64,000 bases of DNA from Siphonodentalium dalli (lineage: Eukaryota; Mollusca; Scaphopoda; Gadilida; Siphonodentaliidae), in contig CP136061.1 of the NCBI GenBank assembly GCA_032622095.1, positions 20,218,991 through 20,282,990 of the forward strand, in the 5' to 3' direction. Each line of letters starts with the position of its first letter. Position 1 is the stretch's first letter. This document shows, in pieces, positions 57,234-64,000 of the stretch. The translations under genes and the position numbers were made by a program. The notes beneath the pieces are model-generated. The model saw nothing but the letters and a program-made list of their open reading frames with translations. It was not told the DNA's origin and searched no databases.

Positions 57234-58685
57234 ATGACTCAACCAAAACAACCTAAACGTGGAAAAACTAACCGCCCAGAGCGGCAAAAAGACCAGGCTT
57301 ATTTAGACCATTCAAATCTAGTAAAGTTGCTATACAAAATTCTACAACTTTGGCACCATATTAATTTTTTACAGGACCGTTTGGAGAAGAAGGTCCTTCC
57401 GAAAGGCTTTTCGGCCATCGTTGAGTCAGGGCGAAAGAAGACATTCCGACCAGTGCTCCCCTGTGAGGATGTCTTCAATTCGCTTAAAGCGGACGCTTTT
57501 CAGTGGGGTTTAAACTCCATGAAAACTTTGGTAAATTATTATCGGAAAACGGAATCAGAAATTGAAGTCAAGGTTCTTTCGGCTCTTTCTTCTAAAACCC
57601 TTGACTTCGACCGAGCACGTGACACGGCATTAAAATGGGGACTGAAGAATTTTGGCACCAAATTAACTAATGAGACAAAATCAAAGTTCTTGAGCATCTG
57701 TGGTAATCTTCAGTCCTCGATAGGTACACGAGTTGGCGTCCAAACTCATACAAACAAACGTGGTCGGTCACCCTCCCCTCCCCCACTAATCGCTCGCCAG
57801 CTTCAATTTCAGGATAGTCCCGGCAGGGATCAGACAACGTCGTCGTCTGTGAGATCCACACCAAAACGCGTCAAAGCCACACCACAGCCACAGAGACCTG
57901 CACCAAAACCACGGACGTCACGCATATCCACTCCACCAAATACATCACTTCAAAATTCACCAGCCAAGAAAACAACACCACCAAAGCACATCTCTTCCAG
58001 CCCTCCTTCGCCTGTTGGTTCCATTGCTTCGATGACATCGCCAGCGATTTCAACATCATCACCATCGTATGCCGAGGTATTATCAACATCACCTAAGGTA
58101 TCCAAATTTTATAAATTTCGTCAACCTGGCCCTAAGAAGGATTGGTCCTTCCCTAAACAGATAAAAAACCCTGTTGTTATTTTAGGCTCTTCTAATGTGT
58201 CCCGGATCGATGTCGATCCTCCCAAAAATGTTTGTATTGCTTCTTACCCAGGTGGCAATTTAGGTCATTTCTGCAACATGGCCCACAAACTGAAATCGAA
58301 GCCAGAAAAGACACCTCGACACGTCATCATCAACATTGGCATCAACAACCGAGAGGACTGGAAGACAGACAACGACAAAGGCAAAACAGCAGGCACCACA
58401 GCTAAAAGCAGGGTAACTAACATGGTTAGTAATTTCCGAAAAGTTTTTCCTAATGCGACACTTCATTTTCAGGAAATAAATATCTCATTCAGTTTAGATT
58501 CTAGGGACCAGGATGTTCTGCGTGCCATTAACAGCCAAGCTCGTCAGACACAGAACCTCAAGGTCATACAGGCAATACCCCCCCGCGACTTTCACGTGGA
58601 GAATGACAACATCCACTGGACATCACAGACGGCGGCGAAAATCTACCAAGGCTGGACCAACATCTTTAAAGGTCATTTAAACTAA
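57234..58685 (+). CDS. Penelope ORF1 with SGNH-hydrolase-like domain, copy 2
   Basis: 483 residues from ATG 57234 (A at -3). Residues 1-170 are basic then helical (LLYKILQLWHHINFLQDRLE at 32-51). Residues 171-295 are Pro/Ser/Thr/Lys-rich and probably disordered. Residues 312-475 resemble an SGNH/GDSL hydrolase: block I VVILGSSNVSRI (Ser320 in the nucleophile position; GSS instead of GDS), a Gly pair in SYPGGNLGHF, block III INIGINN (G..N), and block V DNIHW (Asp458, His461). SGNH esterase domains are known in ORF1 of CR1-type LINEs. I do not know of one as a standard part of Penelope elements. It ends TTA AAC TAA, the frameshift site into the RT frame. The role is probably RNA or membrane/lipid interaction during retrotransposition; catalysis is unproven. 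Confidence 0.88.
   Translation: MTQPKQPKRGKTNRPERQKDQAYLDHSNLVKLLYKILQLWHHINFLQDRLEKKVLPKGFSAIVESGRKKTFRPVLPCEDVFNSLKADAFQWGLNSMKTLVNYYRKTESEIEVKVLSALSSKTLDFDRARDTALKWGLKNFGTKLTNETKSKFLSICGNLQSSIGTRVGVQTHTNKRGRSPSPPPLIARQLQFQDSPGRDQTTSSSVRSTPKRVKATPQPQRPAPKPRTSRISTPPNTSLQNSPAKKTTPPKHISSSPPSPVGSIASMTSPAISTSSPSYAEVLSTSPKVSKFYKFRQPGPKKDWSFPKQIKNPVVILGSSNVSRIDVDPPKNVCIASYPGGNLGHFCNMAHKLKSKPEKTPRHVIINIGINNREDWKTDNDKGKTAGTTAKSRVTNMVSNFRKVFPNATLHFQEINISFSLDSRDQDVLRAINSQARQTQNLKVIQAIPPRDFHVENDNIHWTSQTAAKIYQGWTNIFKGHLN
58676..58682 (+). promoter_or_regulatory. -1 ribosomal frameshift heptamer TTTAAAC, copy 2
   Basis: The reading T TTA AAC TAA is identical to copy 1. It joins ORF1 (483 codons) to the RT frame, predicting a fusion of about 1270 residues. 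Confidence 0.75.
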
Positions 58686-61048
58686 TTCCTCAGAAGGGCA
58701 TCAGCCATGCGGAAAGAGTCGGTCTCGGCACCGAGATAGTCAATCTTGTACCCGACCTTTCCCTGAGCGCTGGAGAGAAATCAATACTTAGGTATGGTCT
58801 AACCTTTGTTCCTACCCCACCCGATCTCAAAGAAACACCACATGTTGTTGAGACGGAGGATGGAACATTGGTTTTACCAGACTCTATGTATGCCATGGAA
58901 ATGAACGGCGGTCCAGCAAGCATGCAATTTAGGGAAGTAACAGCTATGGCTGATTTCTTTCGCAATTCGACAGGTTTAAAAGATCAATTTAAAGAACCTT
59001 CGATATGGACCCCCTCTGATCGCCAGATTGACCACTCCATTCCCGAGGTCGCTGGCTTAGTCAAAACCGACATCACAAATTTACCAAAATTTCACAACGA
59101 GGATAACCTCACTAAAGTTGAAAGAACTGCACTAAAAACTCTTCGCAGCAATAAAAACATTGTAATCAAACCTTGTGACAAAGGCAGCTCGCTCGTCATC
59201 ATGTCTAAAGAAAATTACATTCTAGAAGCGACGCGCCAATTAAGCAACACTAAATATTACAAACCATTGGATGTGCCAATTTGGAAATCCAATGTTTTAA
59301 AATTCAATCTCATTCTCAAAAGCTTGCTGGACCAGGACGTTTTAAAGAAAAAACATGTTCAGTATTTAATTGCAAAACCTGAATCCAATAATAGGACATT
59401 TTATTTGCTACCTAAAATACACAAACCTTTGAGCTGTTGGACTAATCCATACACACCACCCGGTCGCCCCATCATCAGCGACGTGGCTTCGGAGTCGTAC
59501 CACATTTCGGAGTTTATTGATTTCTATTTGAAACCAATTGCTACCCGCCATCCGAGCTATCTAAAAGACACGGAGGACTTCCTCATTAAATTGTCGAAAA
59601 TTGAAGTTCCATCTTCTGCTTACCTAATTAGTCTCGACGTGGAATCTATGTATACAAATATTGGAATCGATGCCGGATTAAAGTCAATTAAGAATGCATT
59701 TGATTTCCACCATGATCCTCATAGACCTGGAGATGAACTACTTCAATTATTAGAACTTTCTCTTAAAGGGAATGACTTTGAATTTAATGGACGATATTAT
59801 TTACAGGTCTCCGGCTGCAGTATGGGCAAGAAGTTTAGTCCTAATTTTGCCTCAATTTTTGTTGCAGAGTGGGAGAAAGGCGCCCTGGCCAAATCTGATA
59901 AACAACCATTAGCCTATTATAGATTCTTGGACGACATATTTATCATTTGGACTCATGGTCTGGATGAGTTTAGGGTGTTCTTGGACATCTTGAACAGTCA
60001 TGACGAATCAATCAAACTCAAAGAATCAATATCGCAAACCAGCATTGATTTCCTTGATTTAACAATATTTAAGGGCCCACAATTTACATCATGCAACATT
60101 TTAGATACAAAACTTTTTACGAAACCAACGGATTCTCACCAGCTACTTCATCGTAAATCTTTCCATCCGCCAAAACTTTTCAATGGATTGATTAAATCTC
60201 AAATCATTCGATATCACCGGAACTGCACGAACAGAAGCGACCTAAATCAAGCTTGTTCGGTGCTTTTCCAGGCTTTACGACCGCGCGGCTACTCTAGTAG
60301 ATTACTGCGCCAAGTAAAGTCCGAAACTCTCAGAGAATTGAACTCGTCACGCCATGACCCAACATCGACTGAACCAACAAGGATACGGCACAACCGGCCG
60401 GTGTTGGGTAATGGTTCAGCCTCATTTTGTCACAAAAAACGATGTTACATCAATACAATAGGATATATCAATACTAGTAACACTTTCACCAGCGAACAAA
60501 CACGCATATCGTATCAAATGCATAGCGAACTTAATTGTGATTCTAAAAATGTAATTTACTTAATCACATGCAAAAGATGCCGTATACAATATGTTGGACA
60601 AACAAAAACCTCTCTCAAAGTTAGAATGTCTAATCATCTTTCCAGTGTTCGCAAAAAACTCGACATGCAAATTTCCGATCATTTCAACTCATCTAATCAT
60701 GACATTAAATCCCATTTCAGCTTTCAGCCAATAGAACAGACACCAATTCTAGCCGACGAAGACCAAACCGATTCAATACGCCTAGAACGCGAAAATCATT
60801 GGATGGGCGTACTTAGAACATATCTTCCGTTCGGACTTAACATTGACTACAAAGGTGTTTCTCGAAATTTCTTGTGCTTTCCTCTGATCTACAATCGTAG
60901 AAATGTTGAAATCGCAAACATTTTCAGAAAAAACTTTGCATTATTAAACACTAAATTGACCGAGCCTCTCGACAAACGGGTTATTATTGCCTACAAGAAA
61001 AATCCCAGTTTGAGAGATATGCTCGTTCGATCTAGACTCAGACCTTGA
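58682..61048 (+). CDS. Penelope-like RT with C-terminal GIY-YIG endonuclease, copy 2
   Basis: The domain order is as in copy 1, intact from the frameshift to the stop at 61048; the first ATG is at 58868. Differences from copy 1, numbered from the ATG: V136 (copy 1 G), N264 (H; motif A now reads MYTNI, the common form), Y310 (N) and H522 (Q). With its own ORF1, promoter-like box and ribozyme-like motif upstream, this is the best candidate for a competent copy. The C-terminal position of GIY-YIG separates it from the permuted Penelope clades that carry the nuclease at the N-terminus. Confidence 0.94.
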   Translation, partial: LIPQKGISHAERVGLGTEIVNLVPDLSLSAGEKSILRYGLTFVPTPPDLKETPHVVETEDGTLVLPDSMYAMEMNGGPASMQFREVTAMADFFRNSTGLKDQFKEPSIWTPSDRQIDHSIPEVAGLVKTDITNLPKFHNEDNLTKVERTALKTLRSNKNIVIKPCDKGSSLVIMSKENYILEATRQLSNTKYYKPLDVPIWKSNVLKFNLILKSLLDQDVLKKKHVQYLIAKPESNNRTFYLLPKIHKPLSCWTNPYTPPGRPIISDVASESYHISEFIDFYLKPIATRHPSYLKDTEDFLIKLSKIEVPSSAYLISLDVESMYTNIGIDAGLKSIKNAFDFHHDPHRPGDELLQLLELSLKGNDFEFNGRYYLQVSGCSMGKKFSPNFASIFVAEWEKGALAKSDKQPLAYYRFLDDIFIIWTHGLDEFRVFLDILNSHDESIKLKESISQTSIDFLDLTIFKGPQFTSCNILDTKLFTKPTDSHQLLHRKSFHPPKLFNGLIKSQIIRYHRNCTNRSDLNQACSVLFQALRPRGYSSRLLRQVKSETLRELNSSRHDPTSTEPTRIRHNRPVLGNGSASFCHKKRCYINTIGYINTSNTFTSEQTRISYQMHSELNCDSKNVIYLITCKRCRIQYVGQTKTSLKVRMSNHLSSVRKKLDMQISDHFNSSNHDIKSHFSFQPIEQTPILADEDQTDSIRLERENHWMGVLRTYLPFGLNIDYKGVSRNFLCFPLIYNRRNVEIANIFRKNFALLNTKLTEPLDKRVIIAYKKNPSLRDMLVRSRLRP

Positions 61049-61122
61049 TTAACACGCAGTTCAATTAGCTTTTAGCTTATGTCAGCACCATTATCCTTAG
61101 TTTGTGCTCAACACAATATTTT

Positions 61123-61303
61123 ATGTCAATTTCCGACACAACCCAAACAAATTTAGCTAGTTCCATCTTTGAATGGCAACAATGCTCAACAAATTATTCA
61201 ATGTCAATTTCCGACACAACCTAACAAAATTGATGTCAATTTCTGACACAACCTAACAAAATTTATGTCAATTTCCGACACAACCTAACAAAATTTAGCT
61301 AGT
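61123..61303 (+). repeat. 3' short repeats, copy 2
   Basis: Identical in arrangement to 56510-56690: four atgtcaatttccgacacaac units after the RT stop. Confidence 0.88.
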
Positions 61304-61645
61304 TCCATAGAAATAATTACATAAGAAATCGGATTCCGACCTGTGCCCGCGCTCTCCACACTTTCAAAATATATATATCGCCTGTGCCAGGGATATCTTT
61401 TATTTCTATTTACTTAACACATATGTATTACTGTCTAATTGCGTACTGTCACTAGGATTTGGATTAGGGGCTTCCGGAAGCCATTACACAACCCATTAAG
61501 AACGCGCGATCTTAAATAAACACGGGCGTCGTGACGGCGCCAAACATTTTGTATGCATTGTTTCACTGTTTGTTTTAAACAGGAACATAGCTGTTGACAC
61601 GTCTCTCGAAACCCTGGAGCACAATGGGAGCTTATCTCACACGGG

Positions 61646-61653
61646 TATATAAG
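61646..61653 (+). promoter_or_regulatory. TATA-like box of the Penelope unit, copy 3
   Basis: Same TATATAAG as at 57033-57040, one period on. In a tandem array it would drive transcription of copy 3 from the 3' part of copy 2. Confidence 0.42.
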
Positions 61654-61686
61654 ATCCATGGAAAAACCTCAACATTCGAACCTAGC

Positions 61687-61728
61687 TTGCTTCCTGAAGA
61701 AGGTAATTCTACCGAAACGTTGAGGCAA
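61687..61728 (+). ncRNA. Hammerhead-ribozyme-like motif, copy 3
   Basis: Sequence-identical to 57074-57115. Cleavage at both motifs of a read-through transcript would release exactly one 4613-nt unit. Confidence 0.6.
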
Positions 61729-61846
61729 CTTGACAGTGCGCTCCTAAGTACTTTTTTATTTTATATCTTCGCGTTCCGTTCTTTGTGTATTATATGTTAC
61801 TAATCATTACCTTTATTCACAGCCAAAATTCAAGTCCTGGATCAAA

Positions 61847-63298
61847 ATGACTCAACCAAAACAACCTAAACGTGGAAAAACTAACCGCCCAGAGCGGCAA
61901 AAAGACCAGGCTTATTTAGACCATTCAAATCTAGTAAAGTTGCTATACAAAATTCTACAACTTTGGCACCATATTAATTTTTTACAGGACCGTTTGGAGA
62001 AGAAGGTCCTTCCGAAAGGCTTTTCGGCCATCGTTGAGTCAGGGCGAAAGAAGACATTCCGACCAGTGCTCCCCTGTGAGGATGTCTTCAATTCGCTTAA
62101 AGCGGACGCTTTTCAGTGGGGTTTAAACTCCATGAAAACTTTGGTAAATTATTATCGGAAAACGGAATCAGAAATTGAAGTCAAGGTTCTTTCGGCTCTT
62201 TCTTCTAAAACCCTTGACTTCGACCGAGCACGTGACACGGCATTAAAATGGGGACTGAAGAATTTTGGCACCAAATTAACTAATGAGACAAAATCAAAGT
62301 TCTTGAGCATCTGTGGTAATCTTCAGTCCTCGATAGGTACACGAGTTGGCGTCCAAACTCATACAAACAAACGTGGTCGGTCACCCTCCCCTCCCCCACT
62401 AATCGCTCGCCAGCTTCAATTTCAGGATAGTCCAGGCAGGGATCAGACAACGTCGTCGTCTGTGAGATCCACACCAAAACGCGTCAAAGCCACACCACAG
62501 CCACAGAGACCTGCACCAAAACCACGGACGTCACGCATATCCACTCCACCAAATACATCACTTCAAAATTCACCAGCCAAGAAAACAACACCACCAAAGC
62601 ACATCTCTTCCAGCCCTCCTTCGCCTGTTGGTTCCATTGCTTCGATGACATCGCCAGCGATTTCAACATCATCACCATCGTATGCCGAGGTATTATCAAC
62701 ATCACCTAAGGTATCCAAATTTTATAAATTTCGTCAACCTGGCCCTAAGAAGGATTGGTCCTTCCCTAAACAGATAAAAAACCCTGTTGTTATTTTAGGC
62801 TCTTCTAATGTGTCCCGGATCGATGTCGATCCTCCCAAAAATGTTTGTATTGCTTCTTACCCAGGTGGCAATTTAGGTCATTTCTGCAACATGGCCCACA
62901 AACTGAAATCGAAGCCAGAAAAGACACCTCGACACGTCATCATCAACATTGGCATCAACAACCGAGAGGACTGGAAGACAGACAACGACAAAGGCAAAAC
63001 AGCAGGCACCACAGCTAAAAGCAGGGTAACTAACATGGTTAGTAATTTCCGAAAAGTTTTTCCTAATGCGACACTTCATTTTCAGGAAATAAATATCTCA
63101 TTCAGTTTAGATTCTAGGGACCAGGATGTTCTGCGTGCCATTAACAGCCAAGCTCGTCAGACACAGAACCTCAAGGTCATACAGGCAATACCCCCCCGCG
63201 ACTTTCACGTGGAGAATGACAACATCCACTGGACATCACAGACGGCGGCGAAAATCTACCAAGGCTGGACCAACATCTTTAAAGGTCATTTAAACTAA
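61847..63298 (+). CDS. Penelope ORF1 with SGNH-hydrolase-like domain, copy 3
   Basis: 483 residues, identical in protein sequence to copy 2. I saw a silent change at about 62434 (ccaggc against cccggc). It ends in the same TTA AAC TAA context. All SGNH-like blocks are present. Confidence 0.88.
   Translation: MTQPKQPKRGKTNRPERQKDQAYLDHSNLVKLLYKILQLWHHINFLQDRLEKKVLPKGFSAIVESGRKKTFRPVLPCEDVFNSLKADAFQWGLNSMKTLVNYYRKTESEIEVKVLSALSSKTLDFDRARDTALKWGLKNFGTKLTNETKSKFLSICGNLQSSIGTRVGVQTHTNKRGRSPSPPPLIARQLQFQDSPGRDQTTSSSVRSTPKRVKATPQPQRPAPKPRTSRISTPPNTSLQNSPAKKTTPPKHISSSPPSPVGSIASMTSPAISTSSPSYAEVLSTSPKVSKFYKFRQPGPKKDWSFPKQIKNPVVILGSSNVSRIDVDPPKNVCIASYPGGNLGHFCNMAHKLKSKPEKTPRHVIINIGINNREDWKTDNDKGKTAGTTAKSRVTNMVSNFRKVFPNATLHFQEINISFSLDSRDQDVLRAINSQARQTQNLKVIQAIPPRDFHVENDNIHWTSQTAAKIYQGWTNIFKGHLN
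63289..63295 (+). promoter_or_regulatory. -1 ribosomal frameshift heptamer TTTAAAC, copy 3
   Basis: The third identical T TTA AAC TAA junction in the array. Confidence 0.74.
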
Positions 63299-64000
63299 TT
63301 CCTCAGAAGGGCATCAGCCATGCGGAAAGAGTCGGTCTCGGCACCGAGATAGTCAATCTTGTACCCGACCTTTCCCTGAGCGCTGGAGAGAAATCAATAC
63401 TTAGGTATGGTCTAACCTTTGTTCCTACCCCACCCGATCTCAAAGAAACACCACATGTTGTTGAGACGGAGGATGGAACATTGGTTTTACCAGACTCTAT
63501 GTATGCCATGGAAATGAACGGCGGTCCAGCAAGCATGCAATTTAGGGAAGTAACAGCTATGGCTGATTTCTTTCGCAATTCGACAGGTTTAAAAGATCAA
63601 TTTAAAGAACCTTCGATATGGACCCCCTCTGATCGCCAGATTGACCACTCCATTCCCGAGGTCGCTGGCTTAGTCAAAACCGACATCACAAATTTACCAA
63701 AATTTCACAACGAGGATAACCTCACTAAAGTTGAAAGAACTGCACTAAAAACTCTTCGCAGCAATAAAAACATTGTAATCAAACCTTGTGACAAAGGCAG
63801 CTCGCTCGTCATCATGTCTAAAGAAAATTACATTCTAGAAGCGACGCGCCAATTAAGCAACACTAAATATTACAAACCATTGGATGGGCCAATTTGGAAA
63901 TCCAATGTTTTAAAATTCAATCTCATTCTCAAAAGCTTGCTGGACCAGGACGTTTTAAAGAAAAAACATGTTCAGTATTTAATTGCAAAACCTGAATCCA
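63295..64000 (+). CDS. Penelope-like RT, copy 3, cut by window end
   Basis: The frame is open from the frameshift through the conserved N-terminus (NLVPDLSLS, LTFVPTPP), ATG 63481 and KPCDKGSSLVI, to the edge just before the LPKIHK motif. At residue 136 it has Gly like copy 1, not Val as in copy 2, so copies 1 and 3 share the ancestral state there. The remainder, with the catalytic motifs, lies outside the window. Confidence 0.9.

Larger units (their letters stand above)
53505..64000 (+). mobile_element. Tandem head-to-tail Penelope-like retroelement array (period 4613 bp)
   Basis: From 53505 to the window end every base repeats at +4613 with only a few substitutions. The array holds copy 1 (5'-truncated within ORF1), a complete copy 2 and a partial copy 3. 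If units are bounded by the predicted ribozyme cleavage site, the full unit is 57109-61721. Head-to-tail copies led by a 5'-truncated one are the usual Penelope arrangement that produces 'pseudo-LTRs'. Unit order: TATA-like box, hammerhead-like fold, ORF1 with SGNH domain, -1 frameshift site, RT with GIY-YIG endonuclease, short 3' repeats. Confidence 0.95.

Overview
The window is animal nuclear DNA: AT-rich, repeat-dense and gene-poor. Evidence for a metazoan is a secreted EGF/SRCR gene split into small phase-1 exons, together with relics of Ty3/gypsy and CR1/L2-like retrotransposons, piggyBac-type and Tc1/mariner-type MITEs, and a Penelope-like element. The mix fits a marine invertebrate (lophotrochozoan or invertebrate deuterostome). 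The sequence alone does not settle the species.

1-23 kb (minus strand): one host gene can be assembled from splice signals. A signal-peptide exon (22384-22295, ends in phase 0) is followed by a 28-nt micro-exon (16797-16770, phase 0 to 1). Two EGF-like exons of identical length follow (13253-13149 and 7234-7130, both phase 1-1), then an SRCR-domain exon (3715-3413, phase 1-1). The gene would continue past the left edge. Its introns hold a 46-bp minisatellite, a 45-bp minisatellite, a decayed gypsy pol, several LINE 3' ends, a broken two-ORF LINE (17.2-20.7 kb) and many MITEs.

23-53 kb: no convincing host gene. This part is made of interlocking repeats: 18 copies of a 32-bp terminus-like repeat beside a 4.7-kb inverted-repeat element (23.7-28.4 kb); a 70-bp palindrome scattered 13 times across the window and shared by two MITE families; a 'gccattttggcagccatc' repeat family (33.8-35.4 and 50-53 kb); a cluster of CTTAAG-centred palindromes (42.8-43.3 kb); and a fragmented inverted duplication (40.2-42.1 kb against 48.8-51.5 kb) in which one arm preserves an apparent empty site for a 122-bp-repeat, Helentron-like element.

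53.5-64 kb: the standout. A head-to-tail tandem array of a Penelope-like retroelement has a period of exactly 4613 bp and nearly identical copies, with one 5'-truncated copy, one full unit and one copy cut by the window end. Each full unit has a TATA-like box, a hammerhead-ribozyme-like fold, and ORF1 (483 aa), whose C-terminal half is an SGNH-hydrolase-like domain. ORF1 ends at T TTA AAC TAA, a canonical -1 ribosomal frameshift heptamer directly before the stop. The -1 frame is open and encodes the conserved Penelope N-terminus, reverse transcriptase and a C-terminal GIY-YIG endonuclease. The inferred life cycle is transcription of the tandem, ribozyme trimming to unit-length RNA, and translation of ORF1 alone or as an ORF1-RT-endonuclease fusion by frameshifting, for target-primed integration.
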